The notes: generated by a model from the letters alone, not told the origin. A stretch of DNA of 64,000 nucleotides from Flagellimonas nanhaiensis (GCF_003382275.1 NZ_QTJX01000001.1:372001-436000), one strand, 5' to 3'. Shown: positions 24,088 to 33,812, counted from the first letter of the stretch. Numbers and translations are program-made.

Positions 24088-24407
24088 TCGTCGTTTTCAC
24101 CTCCTTCCGGACCATAAAAGAAGACCCAAGTGCAGAAATCATCCGTAAAATTCTCAAAACGATGTTCTATTCCAGCTGGGACAAAAAGGAAATCTCCTGG
24201 AGCAAAAGTGGTCCGGTGGCCATCGTTTAAAAATTCTCCTGTGCCGGATACCACAACATAGATCTCGTCCCTTGAATGGGGCTGTTGAAGATCCACCTTT
24301 TCAGGTTTATAGATTTCTACCGATAATGTTCCATGTTCAAACAGGGTCAAAAAAGGAGAATCTACCTTTTTTAGTTCTTTTAAGGCTTCCGCGGGATTGA
24401 TTTTCAT
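24084..24407 (-). CDS. Small cupin-domain protein
   Basis: A single cupin barrel of 107 residues. Cupin motif 1 is PHSRDEIYVVVSGTGEF with the GD of APGDFLFVPAG following, and motif 2 lies in HRFENFTDD. Metal-binding histidines appear partly conserved. Function is not assignable beyond binding or redox roles of small cupins. It lies nine bases after the redoxin gene and overlaps the GNAT gene. Confidence 0.85.
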   Translation of the reverse strand: MKINPAEALKELKKVDSPFLTLFEHGTLSVEIYKPEKVDLQQPHSRDEIYVVVSGTGEFLNDGHRTTFAPGDFLFVPAGIEHRFENFTDDFCTWVFFYGPEGGENDE

Positions 24408-24416
24408 GATAAAAGG

Positions 24417-24977
24417 TTAATGCTGTATCCATTTAATATTGCACCCTATACTTGGTTTTTGGTCTGGGTCAATTTCCCTGTTTTCCAATAAAGCGTCCAT
24501 GGCATTTCTTAGGTCGGTTCCGGTTAGGGGCACGCCATTGCCTGGTCTTGAATCATCCAATTGCCCGCGATAGACCAACTTCAAATCGGCATCGAACAAA
24601 TAAAAATCGGGAGTGCAGGCCGCATCATAAGCTCTGGCTATTTCTTGGGTCTCATCATACAAGTAAGGGAATGTGTATCCTTCTTGCCGGGCTACTTGAG
24701 TCATCAGTTCGGGGGAATCTTGCGGATAGTTTTGCACATCGTTACTTGAAATGGCAATAAAAGCAATACCCTTATCCTGATACTCTTTGGCTAAACGCGA
24801 AATTTCCGGATTAACATGGACCACAAAGGGGCAATGGTTACAAATGAACATGACCACAGTTCCTTGGGTTCTCTGTAGCTCTTTTAAAGAACAAAAACTT
24901 CCCGAAACTGTATCTAGTAGACTGAAATCTGGTGCCTTTGTTCCTAACGGTAGCATATTACTGGGAGTACGTGCCAT
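24417..24977 (-). CDS. Thioredoxin-fold (AhpC/TSA-type) redoxin
   Basis: The 186-residue cytosolic protein opens with LPLGTKAPDFSLLDTVSG, typical of AhpC/TSA redoxins. The redox site reads CNHCPFV (about 46-52), a C-x-x-C variant with an extra proline. Proteins of this group are often annotated as thioredoxin-family proteins of unknown partner. It is the first gene of the minus-strand operon with a cupin and a GNAT enzyme. Confidence 0.87.
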   Translation of the reverse strand: MARTPSNMLPLGTKAPDFSLLDTVSGSFCSLKELQRTQGTVVMFICNHCPFVVHVNPEISRLAKEYQDKGIAFIAISSNDVQNYPQDSPELMTQVARQEGYTFPYLYDETQEIARAYDAACTPDFYLFDADLKLVYRGQLDDSRPGNGVPLTGTDLRNAMDALLENREIDPDQKPSIGCNIKWIQH

Positions 24978-25087
24978 AATTATTACAATTTTGGAAGCAT
25001 GAATTTACTGGACTTTGTCCAAAAAAGGATACAAAACTTTCAAATTCGTAGAAACGTGTATCTTGTAGGCTAAACCTCGGTGTTCAT

Positions 25088-26005
25088 TTGGAACAAATTA
25101 TAGATAACGTTCACATCAATTTTGATGAAAAATCTCTTTGGACCCTCAATGTGGCTCTGGCATTGGTTATGTTTGGGATTGCTCTTGAAATATCTGTCCA
25201 AGATTTTAAACGTCTATGGAAAACACCAAAACCTGTGCTCACAGGGGTAATTTGTCAATTTTTGCTACTTCCCATAATCACGTTTATTTTAGTTTGGATT
25301 ACCGAACCCGTTCCTAGCATTGCATTGGGGATGTTCATGGTGGCGGCATGTCCTGGAGGAAATGTATCAAATTTTTTCACCCATCTGTCCAAAGGAAATT
25401 CTGCATTGTCTGTAACGCTTACAGCTATAGCTACGCTATTGGCCATTTTTATGACTCCCTTTAATTTAAGTTTTTGGGGTGGTCAATACGAACCTACGGC
25501 TTCTATTCTAAAGGAAGTGTCCATATCGCCTTTGGAAATGGTGAAATTGGTGGCGCTGTTGCTTGGTGTTCCACTCATTTTGGGGATGCTGGTCAACCAT
25601 TATTGGCCAACAGTCTCCAGAAAATTGGCCAAAGGGTTTAAAATGGGCTCACTGCTTTTCTTTGTGGCATTGGTTTTCTTGGCCCTGTATAAGAACCGGG
25701 ATATTTTTATGGAGTATGTCCTCTATGTTTTTTGGTTGGTGGTGGTCCATAACTTAGTAGCATTGACCACAGGGTTTTCTGTGGCCAAAATGTTGGGTTT
25801 CTCACGAGAAAATATCCGTTGCATCACAATTGAGACTGGAATTCAAAATTCTGGTTTGGGACTACTTCTGATATTCACCTTTTTTGATGGTCTAGGAGGA
25901 ATGGCTTTGCTGACTGCCTTTTGGGGCATTTGGCATTTAGTGTCCGGGATTGCGCTGGGTATGGTTTGGGGATTCAAGCCTATTGAAAAAGAAGAATTGG
26001 TTTGA
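25088..26005 (+). CDS. Bile acid:sodium symporter (BASS) family transporter
   Basis: The 305-residue integral membrane protein has about nine to ten helices. It carries BASS signatures such as ACPGGNVSNFFTHLSKGN (about 91-108) and the second repeat motif CITIETGIQNSGLGLLL. Bacterial members carry organic acids or other anions with sodium; the substrate here is unknown. The start is TTG at 25088, which places MEQIIDN at the N-terminus. The stop overlaps the TTG start of the acyltransferase gene as TTGA. Confidence 0.88.
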   Translation: MEQIIDNVHINFDEKSLWTLNVALALVMFGIALEISVQDFKRLWKTPKPVLTGVICQFLLLPIITFILVWITEPVPSIALGMFMVAACPGGNVSNFFTHLSKGNSALSVTLTAIATLLAIFMTPFNLSFWGGQYEPTASILKEVSISPLEMVKLVALLLGVPLILGMLVNHYWPTVSRKLAKGFKMGSLLFFVALVFLALYKNRDIFMEYVLYVFWLVVVHNLVALTTGFSVAKMLGFSRENIRCITIETGIQNSGLGLLLIFTFFDGLGGMALLTAFWGIWHLVSGIALGMVWGFKPIEKEELV

Positions 26006-27048
26006 AACACCTTGCCTACTTTTTAATCAAATACTGGATTAGAGCTGGACTCTTTTGCTATTATCAAAAAATTGAAGTTGTTGGCTCCGAAAGAATACCC
26101 GAAAAGGGCCCTGTACTTATTCTTTCCAATCACCAGAATGCCTTGATGGATGTACTTCTCCTAGCCACTCGATGTAAAAGAAAGCCATGGTTTATTACCC
26201 GTTCAGACATTTTTAAGGGTTCTGTGCTCAATTCGCTTTTTGGTTTTTTACAAATGATACCCATTTATCGCATTAGGGATGGCAAAGCTAATCTGTACAA
26301 AAACCAAGCTATTTTTGAAAGATGCTCTGAGCTACTCCTGAACGGTGAGGCCATTTTGCTCTTTCCTGAGGCCAATCATAGTCTAAAACGAAGAGTTAGA
26401 CCGTTGAGCAAGGGCTTTACAAGGATTATAATGACTGCTTTGGAAAAGGACCCAAAAATGAAATTGCAATTAGTGCCCATTGGGCAGAATTATATGAAAC
26501 CCTCGCAAAGTGGGGATGCAGCATCTCTTTATGTGGGAAATCCAATAGAAGTACAGGAGTTTATGGGCTCTTCAAAATTTGTGGGAGATGTTAAGCAAGA
26601 GGTTTTTAAGGCGCTAACAGCATTGACCACTCACATCCCAGAAAATGAATATGAGGATGTTATTTCAAAATTGGAAGGAAGGGAAAGCCTATATCTTAAG
26701 CCAGATGCTGTTAACATGATGATTTCAGAGCGGTCCTTTCCTAAAGGAAAGCCTCAAAAGGTTAAAGTTGCAAATACCGTGTCAAGAGCACTTTTTTATT
26801 CCTTGAACTTCCCTTTGGTGGTTTTATGGAGGACCTTTATAAAGCCAAAAGTTCCTGAGGTTGAATTTGAAGCTACTTTTAAGTTCGGCTTTGCCATGAT
26901 TACCTATCCTTTGTTCTATGGGATTTTGTTGACGATACTTTGGAAATATTTTGACGTAAAAACGGCATGCCTCACCGTTTTGGGACATGCCGTCATTAAT
27001 ATCATACTAGTGAAAATTGGCATTACATCATCTGACCGAAGAAAATAG
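26002..27048 (+). CDS. Lysophospholipid acyltransferase family protein (PlsC-like)
   Basis: This membrane-bound enzyme is expected to acylate lysophospholipid or glycerol-phosphate acceptors. Motif I reads NHQNALMD (43-50), an H-x5-D form typical of one PlsC subgroup rather than H-x4-D. Motif III appears as FPEANHS. C-terminal hydrophobic segments (about 268-285 and 295-340) suggest membrane anchoring. It begins with TTG overlapping the BASS stop (TTGA), indicating translational coupling. Its 3' end overlaps the convergent M14 peptidase gene by 26 bases. Confidence 0.85.
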   Translation: MKHLAYFLIKYWIRAGLFCYYQKIEVVGSERIPEKGPVLILSNHQNALMDVLLLATRCKRKPWFITRSDIFKGSVLNSLFGFLQMIPIYRIRDGKANLYKNQAIFERCSELLLNGEAILLFPEANHSLKRRVRPLSKGFTRIIMTALEKDPKMKLQLVPIGQNYMKPSQSGDAASLYVGNPIEVQEFMGSSKFVGDVKQEVFKALTALTTHIPENEYEDVISKLEGRESLYLKPDAVNMMISERSFPKGKPQKVKVANTVSRALFYSLNFPLVVLWRTFIKPKVPEVEFEATFKFGFAMITYPLFYGILLTILWKYFDVKTACLTVLGHAVINIILVKIGITSSDRRK

Positions 27049-29545
27049 CGTTCATCAGTAGTTTGTTGGTGCCGTACCAAAATGCCCTGAAATTTGTATT
27101 GTCAGTAAATAGGATAACCCTTCCCTTGCCCAATCTTTTCACTTTAAAAGGGACACTGTTTTTGATCAGTTCTTCATTTTCTTCTGAGATGTACCCACTC
27201 TGCAACGGATTGTTTGTATACTGAATAGGGTTATCATAGCTGTTTTTCTCTGGTTTCAGATAAATATTGGTATTCCTGAACAGAGAAATTCGATTGTTTT
27301 TATATCCGTAGTTTATTGGGTGCGACCGGTCTAACTTGGCCTCAAAAATTGCTCCGCCGGTAACCTGGGCTCCATTAAAGTCATTTTTTTGGTCAAATGC
27401 TATGTTTTTGGCAACCAAAGTGTCCTTTTTCATCTCAAGTTTCATCAACTCATGCTTTTTGAACCAATTGGCAACATTTCTATAACCGATTACGGTGCCA
27501 CCATCTTTTACCCAATCTTTGATTTTATCTGCTCCTTTTTTATCCAACAAATTACTTCCCCATCCGCTAGGCAGAATTAAGTCCGTGTATTTGTCTAGAT
27601 CAACACTGTTAAAATAGCGGGTATCTATTTTGGTGATTTTCATGTTGTATCGAGTGTCGAACAAATGCCAAATTTCACCAGCATCATAAGGTCTTATTCC
27701 ATCTCCGACCAAAATGGCCACTTTTTGCTTTTTGATGGGGTCAAAGTCGTTACTTCCCAAATCTATACCCTTGGTAAGCCCAGTGGAGACCCCTGCAATG
27801 TTGATCGAACTTTCTTCTGCAACTTTTTTCAAGAAAGTATGTAGATCATCTGAATTGAGTTTTTGATTCTGCACGGGAACCATGATGGTGCCGTAGTCAT
27901 ATTTTTTACCCTCAAGGGTAAAAGGAGATTTTGCCGTTTTGGCCCGTAATCCCTTTTTAAGGATTTTGTTCAACGCTTTTGGAGTATAGTACTCATGCCA
28001 TTCAAACAAATAAGCGTAGTTGCTCTTTTTGTCCACACCTCCAGAAGGCTTTTGAAAATCTACGACTTCAGAACCAGCGTTGACCAGTGAGGACAAATTG
28101 CCATAATCCATATTAAAAGACAATGGGAAGGTCCAGGCTGAAACGTCATAAAAAAGACTATCAACGAAGGTTGTTCTTTTTTCGAACATAGCTTTGATCA
28201 ATCTTGGGTTCTTTTGATTGGTGGGAACGATGTAGCTATGCCCTTTTTTATATGTTTTGCCAGCTATGGTAACATCACTGGCAAGTTCATGGAATTTTAT
28301 CTTGTGCCTATTCAGGATTTCCGCAAGGTGGTAGGTTCTCAAGGCATCTTTGCTGTCACCGAAAATAATGCCTTTTGTTCTGTTCCTTGAGGCTTCCGCA
28401 CGCATATCCGCATAGAACTTACGCTGGTAATCCAAGATTTTGGTCCGCATGTTCTTAGCTGCTTCAATGGTGGAAAGTGCCGTGGTAAACTGGTTTCTTA
28501 TGGTGAACGGAAAAGTAAGGATGCCATTTTCACTTTCTTGGATATGTCCTCTGGAACTTCCTTGCTCGAATAGAATTCCAATACTTCCGTTTACATCGGG
28601 AAAAGTAGAGCCTTTGCCATAGTAGTAATCGTCATAATTTTCTTCGGAATAGTACAATGAGCCTATTTTGTCCAAAGCTCTGGCGTGATAGGTTCCGATT
28701 TCCTTAGTCAGCTCTTGGTTGATTTTTGGTGTCAACGGATGTACCCTTGATGGTTCTCCGGGTTGGAAGAAAAAGGTTGAATTGGTCCCCATTTCATGAT
28801 GGTCCGTTAAGATATTTGGTAACCACTTGTGAAAGGTTTCAATACGTGCCCTACTTTCTGGTAATTGTACTGGAAGCCAGTCACGGTTCATATCAAACCA
28901 ATAATGGTTTGTACGTCCACCTGGCCAAACTTCATGGTATTCCCTTTCGTTGGTGTCCGGATTAAGATTTTGACTTTTATGGACATTGGCCCAATAAGCG
29001 AAACGTTGTAATCCATCTGGATTAAAGCTCGGATCTAATAAGATTACCATATTGTCCAACATGGTTTCAATTTCCGAACCTTGGGCCGCTGCAAGATAAT
29101 AGGCATACGCCAAACTTGCATTGGCGCCACTTGCTTCATTCCCATGGATGGAAAAACCTTGATAGACTACAATTGGCATATTGGAGGTGTTTAAATCACC
29201 AGTTCCTTCGGACAAAGCCAAATGTTGTTCCCTTAAATTCTCAATGTTCCCATGATTTTTGGGAGATGTTACGGTAAGCAGGAGAATTGGCCTTCCCTCA
29301 AAAGTACTTCCGCGGTCCTCAATGGTCATTCGATCACTGATGGATGCTAGGTGTTTCATGTAGAACACCAATTTGTCATGGGTAACGTGCCATTCCCCAA
29401 CTTCGTGGCCAATAATTTCTGATGGTTTAGGAATGTTTGGGTCGTAAGTAACATTTTTAGGCAGGTAATAGTCTAGGGTAACGTTTTGGGCAGTAAGATT
29501 AAGGCCAACTAGGGCCATTAGAATGAGGGTACTGAGTTGTTTCAT
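27023..29545 (-). CDS. Secreted M14-family zinc carboxypeptidase
   Basis: The 840-residue protein has a signal peptide (1-20, cleavage near LTAQ). The catalytic domain has zinc ligands H134 and E137 in IHGNEASG, a histidine at 249/250 in TDHHEMG and a catalytic-type glutamate in ILFEQGSS (about 327). Residues 400-840 form additional domains with a glutamine-amidotransferase-like segment (VAILVGDGIRPYDAGEIW ... DLILPSGWG). Secreted members trim peptides for nutrition. It is preceded by a terminator of the upstream PUR gene. Confidence 0.9.
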   Translation of the reverse strand: MKQLSTLILMALVGLNLTAQNVTLDYYLPKNVTYDPNIPKPSEIIGHEVGEWHVTHDKLVFYMKHLASISDRMTIEDRGSTFEGRPILLLTVTSPKNHGNIENLREQHLALSEGTGDLNTSNMPIVVYQGFSIHGNEASGANASLAYAYYLAAAQGSEIETMLDNMVILLDPSFNPDGLQRFAYWANVHKSQNLNPDTNEREYHEVWPGGRTNHYWFDMNRDWLPVQLPESRARIETFHKWLPNILTDHHEMGTNSTFFFQPGEPSRVHPLTPKINQELTKEIGTYHARALDKIGSLYYSEENYDDYYYGKGSTFPDVNGSIGILFEQGSSRGHIQESENGILTFPFTIRNQFTTALSTIEAAKNMRTKILDYQRKFYADMRAEASRNRTKGIIFGDSKDALRTYHLAEILNRHKIKFHELASDVTIAGKTYKKGHSYIVPTNQKNPRLIKAMFEKRTTFVDSLFYDVSAWTFPLSFNMDYGNLSSLVNAGSEVVDFQKPSGGVDKKSNYAYLFEWHEYYTPKALNKILKKGLRAKTAKSPFTLEGKKYDYGTIMVPVQNQKLNSDDLHTFLKKVAEESSINIAGVSTGLTKGIDLGSNDFDPIKKQKVAILVGDGIRPYDAGEIWHLFDTRYNMKITKIDTRYFNSVDLDKYTDLILPSGWGSNLLDKKGADKIKDWVKDGGTVIGYRNVANWFKKHELMKLEMKKDTLVAKNIAFDQKNDFNGAQVTGGAIFEAKLDRSHPINYGYKNNRISLFRNTNIYLKPEKNSYDNPIQYTNNPLQSGYISEENEELIKNSVPFKVKRLGKGRVILFTDNTNFRAFWYGTNKLLMNAIFFGQMM

Positions 29546-29576
29546 TTCGGAAAGATTGAATTAGTCGATGTTAAAA

Positions 29577-29613
29577 ATAAAAAACGGCCTGCACTAGGCA
29601 GACCGTTTTTTGG
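29577..29613 (-). terminator. Terminator after the PUR-family gene
   Basis: ACGG and CTGC (29584-29592) pair with GCAG and CCGT (29598-29606) with one internal mismatch; A- and T-runs flank the stem, so it works on the minus strand and possibly both. Confidence 0.75.
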
Positions 29614-29633
29614 TTTTTTTAAGAGAATACTCT

Positions 29634-30005
29634 TTAAATATCATCAAAATCCACATCGGTAAAATTACCGGACATGGTTCCATTTTCTTCTGGATTGCCT
29701 TCTTCTTTTTTGAAATCTTTTTGGTGGCGTTCAGAAATGACTTCCAGGCCTTTTTCATCAATAATGTAATCCATCATCTCCTCCATAATCTCCCTGAATG
29801 CTGCAAAATCTTCTTTGTAGAGATAGATTTTGTGCTTCTTATAATGAAAAGACCCATCATCATGGGTAAATTTTTTACTTTCTGTTATGGTCAAATAGTA
29901 ATCACCTGCCTTGGTGCTTCTTACATCAAAAAAATAAGTTCTTCTCCCTGCCCGTAGGACTTTGGAGTATATTTCTTCCTGATCCATTATTTCTTTCTCG
30001 CTCAT
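29634..30005 (-). CDS. PUR-family (DUF3276) nucleic-acid-binding protein
   Basis: Small Bacteroidota proteins of this family carry a PUR domain that binds single-stranded DNA or RNA. The sequence KVLRAGRRTYFFDVRSTKAGDYYLTITESKK is characteristic in its first 45 residues. The ATG at 30005 (MSEKEIMDQEE) is chosen over the upstream in-frame ATG at 30032 because homologues begin at this point and the extra residues look non-coding. The C-terminus is acidic and probably disordered. The cellular role is not established. Confidence 0.85.
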   Translation of the reverse strand: MSEKEIMDQEEIYSKVLRAGRRTYFFDVRSTKAGDYYLTITESKKFTHDDGSFHYKKHKIYLYKEDFAAFREIMEEMMDYIIDEKGLEVISERHQKDFKKEEGNPEENGTMSGNFTDVDFDDI

Positions 30006-30087
30006 ATGGTCTAGTGTGTGTGTTAAGTGCAATGTTGAATAATTCTACCAAAAATGTAAAAAAAATGCTAATCGAGCAACTTTTTTG

Positions 30088-31839
30088 TCATTCTTTCTCA
30101 GAGAGTTGGTTGAGATAGAGTTCTTTATAGTAGCCATCTATATTGTTCAATTCCTCGTGTGTACCCTCCTGAATTATCCTACCATTTTCGAGGACAATTA
30201 TCTTGTCCGCGTTCTTTGCAGAGGAGACCCTGTGGCTAACGATCAGGGTGGTCTTGCTGTGAGAAACCTGCTTCAAATTGTTTAAGATTTCTTCTTCAGT
30301 TTCAGTGTCCACTGCAGAAAGGCAGTCATCAAAAAGATAAATATTGGGATTCTTTAGCAAAGCTCTTGCTATGGACACACGTTGCTTTTGACCTCCACTC
30401 AATGTTATGCCCCGTTCGCCGAGAATAGTATCGTATTTCTTAGAAAATCCTTCAATGTTCTTGTGTACCACTGCTTTTTTGGCCACGGAAACTATTTCAT
30501 CAAATGTGGCATCTTCGTTTCCGAAACGAATGTTGTTCTCAATGGTGTCCGAGAAAAGAAAGGCATCTTGGGGCACGGCCCCTATTGCACTGCGAAGATT
30601 ATCCAAGTTCAATTTTTGAGCCGGGATTCCATCAATTAGAACTTCACCAGAAGAGGCATCATATAAACGGGCCACAAGATCAAGTATAGTAGACTTACCA
30701 GCTCCTGTCTTACCCAAAATTGCAACGGTTTGTCCAGCTTTTATGTTAAATGAAACGTTATCAAGCGCGGTGATGTTGGTGTCGTCATAGGTAAATGAAA
30801 CGTTCTTGAATTCAATATCACCAACAATTGGGGTGATTTCCGCTACCTCGTTTCGTATGTCCGGTTGAACCTTCAGAAACTCGTTGATTCTTTTCTGAGA
30901 GGCTTCAGCTCTTTGGATAATTGAGGTCAACCAACCCACTATGGCCACAGGCCACGTAAGCATGTTGACGTATAGGATAAACTCTGCAATGATACCAATA
31001 GAGGTTATTTCTCCATTAATGTATTGTTTGCCGCCTATATAGATTACAAAAATATTACTTATACCGATGAGCAGAATCATCAACGGGAAAAACCAAGCAT
31101 TTACCTTGGCAAGATCCATACTGGTATCTTTTCCTTGGTTCGCCAGTGTATTGATTTCTGAATTTATTTTTGGCTCCAGACTATAAGCTTTTATTACCGC
31201 CACACCAGAAAAGGATTCTTGGGCAAAGGTGGACAGGGTAGACAAGTACTCTTGTACCTTGGTGCTTCTTTTATGAATGATCTTACTGATCTGATAAATC
31301 AAAACAGAAAGTATAGGTAGAGGAATCAGTGTATAAGATGCCAAAGTGGGCGCTTTAATGAACATCAAGGGAATGATACAGACAAACATGGTCAAGGTAT
31401 TGATTCCATACATGATTGCCGGCCCGGCATACATTCTTACTTGATTGATATCCTCGCTTATGCGGTTCATTAAGTCTCCGATCCTGTTCTTTTTATAAAA
31501 GCTCAGGTTCAATATCTGATAGTGGTCAAAAACCTCATTTTTAAGATCATACTCTATGTATCTAGAGACATTGATAATGGTCTGCCGCATTAAAAAGGTA
31601 AAAAGACCAGAGAGTAGTGCTGCTCCAATGATGATCAATATGTAACCAAAAAGTAATTCTTTGGCCTCGGAAATAGAGATAGAGTTTGCGACAAACTTTT
31701 CTATGGCCTGTATAGATTTGCTCACATAAGATGGCATGATGAGCGAAAAAACACGGGCAATGATGGTGATTAAAACTCCCATCAATAATTTTAACCAGTA
31801 CTTTTTAAAGTATTTGTTAAGATGCTTGAGTTCCTTCAT
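30088..31839 (-). CDS. ABC exporter, fused permease and ATPase (MdlA/YheI-like)
   Basis: The 583-residue half-transporter has six helices (1-320) and an ATPase domain with Walker A GKTGAGKST (376-384), signature LSGGQ (480-484) and Walker B IYLFDD (500-505). The catalytic glutamate after Walker B is replaced by aspartate (D505), as in the degenerate half of heterodimeric exporters. No second half-transporter gene is adjacent, so it may form a homodimer or pair with a distant gene. It probably exports lipophilic compounds. Confidence 0.9.
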   Translation of the reverse strand: MKELKHLNKYFKKYWLKLLMGVLITIIARVFSLIMPSYVSKSIQAIEKFVANSISISEAKELLFGYILIIIGAALLSGLFTFLMRQTIINVSRYIEYDLKNEVFDHYQILNLSFYKKNRIGDLMNRISEDINQVRMYAGPAIMYGINTLTMFVCIIPLMFIKAPTLASYTLIPLPILSVLIYQISKIIHKRSTKVQEYLSTLSTFAQESFSGVAVIKAYSLEPKINSEINTLANQGKDTSMDLAKVNAWFFPLMILLIGISNIFVIYIGGKQYINGEITSIGIIAEFILYVNMLTWPVAIVGWLTSIIQRAEASQKRINEFLKVQPDIRNEVAEITPIVGDIEFKNVSFTYDDTNITALDNVSFNIKAGQTVAILGKTGAGKSTILDLVARLYDASSGEVLIDGIPAQKLNLDNLRSAIGAVPQDAFLFSDTIENNIRFGNEDATFDEIVSVAKKAVVHKNIEGFSKKYDTILGERGITLSGGQKQRVSIARALLKNPNIYLFDDCLSAVDTETEEEILNNLKQVSHSKTTLIVSHRVSSAKNADKIIVLENGRIIQEGTHEELNNIDGYYKELYLNQLSEKE

Positions 31840-31888
31840 ATAAAGGGAAAGAGGGTTTCTTGGAGGTATTTATTTGATGATGCTTTGA

Positions 31889-31896
31889 CAAATATA
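31889..31896 (-). promoter_or_regulatory. -7 promoter element of the ABC exporter gene
   Basis: TATATTTG on the minus strand, matching TAnnTTTG, 49 bases upstream of the start. No properly spaced -33 was found. Confidence 0.4.
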
Positions 31897-31972
31897 GACC
31901 ATTGCCCCAAAACTAAATGTTATAAAACTGATAAGAAAATGACTTTGGTAGGACAAGATTGAAATATAAGAT

Positions 31973-31980
31973 TACTTTTG
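31973..31980 (+). promoter_or_regulatory. -7 promoter element of nusB
   Basis: TACTTTTG matches TAnnTTTG, 41 bases upstream of the nusB ATG at 32022. Confidence 0.45.
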
Positions 31981-32021
31981 CGCAGTGAAAGCCAACAAAC
32001 GACTTTAAAGTTCTTTTAAAA

Positions 32022-32969
32022 ATGCTTACTAGAAGGCATATTAGAGTAAAAGTGATGCAATGCATATATGCATTGGTCCAATCCAAGGATGATTCCCTGG
32101 AGAAACAACAGAAGTTTCTAAAAGTGAGTATAGAGAACATGTACGTGCTCTACTTGCTGGTGTTAAGCCTTTTAATAGAGCTTCATCGACTAGCGGAAAA
32201 ACATGCCAATCATGCTTCCAAAAAATATCTGATTACCGAGGACGATAATTATCCCGATCCCGAAAAGTTCGTAAAAAACAGATTACTGCTCCAAATCTCG
32301 GGTAATGCAGCACTTCAAAACGAACTATCAAAGCGGAAACTCAACAATTGGTACCTCAATGAGGAATATGTAAAGATCATTTACAAAGAGGTAGTGGCCA
32401 GCGATATCTATAAAACTTATATGTCCAATGCAGCAGGTAGTTATGAGGATGACAAGGATGTGGTTCTTCAACTTTATAAAAACATCATAGCGCCCAACGA
32501 AAAGATCTACGAGTATTTTGAAGATGACAAACTTACTTGGGTAGATGATATTCCCATTGTAAATACCTTTTTGATCAAAAGATTGCGCAAGGCAAAAGAA
32601 AATGCCAGTGAAAAATTCTTTTTGCCAGCCTTGTTAAAAGATCAACAAGATATGATCTATGCCAATGACCTGCTTACCAAAACCTTGCTCAACGATGCCA
32701 AATGGGAAAAAGAAATAGAAGGAAAGACACCTAATTGGGACAATGATCGTATTGCGGAAATTGATTCCATAATATTGAAGATGGCGATTTGCGAACTACT
32801 CAATTTTCCTTCCATTCCAGAGAAAGTGACCCTCAATGAATATTTGGAAATAGCCAAAGAGTATTCCACCCCTAAGAGCAGTATTTTCATTAATGGGGTT
32901 TTGGACAAGTTGGCCAAGGAATATAAATCCAACGGGAGATTGCAAAAAATGGGAAGAGGATTACAATAA
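32022..32969 (+). CDS. nusB: Transcription antitermination factor NusB (long Bacteroidota form)
   Basis: NusB binds boxA RNA with NusE/S10 to support rRNA antitermination. The protein is 315 residues, about twice the Escherichia coli length. It starts MLTRRHIRVKVMQCIYAL as NusB proteins do, then carries a long helical insertion (about 25-190) before the conserved C-terminal NusB helices (AEIDSIILKMAICELLNFPSIPEKVTLNEYLEIAKEYSTPKSSIFINGVLDKL). This long form is standard in Bacteroidota. DUF1573, yajC and the Gfo/Idh gene follow. Confidence 0.93.
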   Translation: MLTRRHIRVKVMQCIYALVQSKDDSLEKQQKFLKVSIENMYVLYLLVLSLLIELHRLAEKHANHASKKYLITEDDNYPDPEKFVKNRLLLQISGNAALQNELSKRKLNNWYLNEEYVKIIYKEVVASDIYKTYMSNAAGSYEDDKDVVLQLYKNIIAPNEKIYEYFEDDKLTWVDDIPIVNTFLIKRLRKAKENASEKFFLPALLKDQQDMIYANDLLTKTLLNDAKWEKEIEGKTPNWDNDRIAEIDSIILKMAICELLNFPSIPEKVTLNEYLEIAKEYSTPKSSIFINGVLDKLAKEYKSNGRLQKMGRGLQ

Positions 32970-33007
32970 ACAATATTTGCTTAATTTTGGAAAAATTAAT
33001 TTAAACC

Positions 33008-33487
33008 ATGAAAAGAATAACGACAATTTTGAGTTTGATCTTGACGGTTGCCTTGGTAAGTGTTTCCTGTAAGGAAAAAGCTTCTGACAAGGTAGTTGCA
33101 GACAATGTTGAAAGTGCTACGGACAGAGATGCCGAACAGAAGAATGTTCCTGTAATGAGTTTTGATAAGCAAGAGCATGATTTCGGTACTATTGAAAGAG
33201 GTACTCCACAAGAAACAACCTTTTCATTTACCAATACAGGTAATGCACCTTTGATCATTACCGATGCTAAAAGCAGCTGTGGTTGTACTGTTCCAGAGTA
33301 TCCAAGGAATACTCCAATAGCTCCGGGAGAGTCTGGGCAAATGTTAGTGAAGTTCAATGGTTCTGGTCAAAACCAAGTTACCAAGACCATCACGGTAACG
33401 GCAAACACAGAGAAAGGGAGCGAGCTTTTGAGAATAAAGGCTTTTGTTAACCCAAAGGATGCTGCACCAGCAGGTCCAGTTAAATAA
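33008..33487 (+). CDS. DUF1573-domain lipoprotein
   Basis: The 159-residue protein has a lipoprotein signal (lipobox VSVSC, cysteine 21), a charged linker (22-50) and a DUF1573 domain of immunoglobulin-like ASPM/MSP type. The domain shows the diagnostic FDKQEHDFGTIERGT and SSCGCTVPEYP motifs. Its function is unknown; it is widespread in Bacteroidota and commonly precedes yajC, as here (11 bases). Confidence 0.9.
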   Translation: MKRITTILSLILTVALVSVSCKEKASDKVVADNVESATDRDAEQKNVPVMSFDKQEHDFGTIERGTPQETTFSFTNTGNAPLIITDAKSSCGCTVPEYPRNTPIAPGESGQMLVKFNGSGQNQVTKTITVTANTEKGSELLRIKAFVNPKDAAPAGPVK

Positions 33488-33498
33488 CTAGGGTTTTA

Positions 33499-33789
33499 AT
33501 GGAAAATTTAGGACAGTTTTTACCACTGATATTGATTTTTGTTGTGGCGTATTTCTTTATGATTCGCCCACAGATCAAGCGTCAGAAGGATGAGAAAAAA
33601 TTTGCTTCAGAGTTGAAGAAAGGTGATCGTATTATCACGAAAAGTGGTCTGCACGGCAAAATTTTGGAATTGAACGACAAGGATTTTTCCTGTGTCATTG
33701 AGACCATGGCCGGCCGATTGAAGTTTGATCGTTCAGCAATCTCTATGGAGATGAGCAGAAAATTAAATACCTCGTCCGACAAAAAATAG
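33499..33789 (+). CDS. yajC: Sec translocon accessory protein YajC
   Basis: YajC is a small inner-membrane partner of SecDF. The 96-residue protein has one helix (about 5-24) followed by the family motif RPQIKRQKDEKK and a beta-domain with KKGDRIITKSGLHGKI. It lies 11 bases after the DUF1573 gene and is followed by a strong terminator, closing the nusB-DUF1573-yajC cluster. Confidence 0.94.
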   Translation: MENLGQFLPLILIFVVAYFFMIRPQIKRQKDEKKFASELKKGDRIITKSGLHGKILELNDKDFSCVIETMAGRLKFDRSAISMEMSRKLNTSSDKK

Positions 33790-33812
33790 TACTCACATAC
33801 ATTTTTGAGTGC

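Noticed and set aside
26002..27048. Broken acyltransferase motif (H-x5-D instead of H-x4-D)
   Set aside because: NHQNALMD is the normal form in one PlsC-like subgroup, so it is not evidence of decay.
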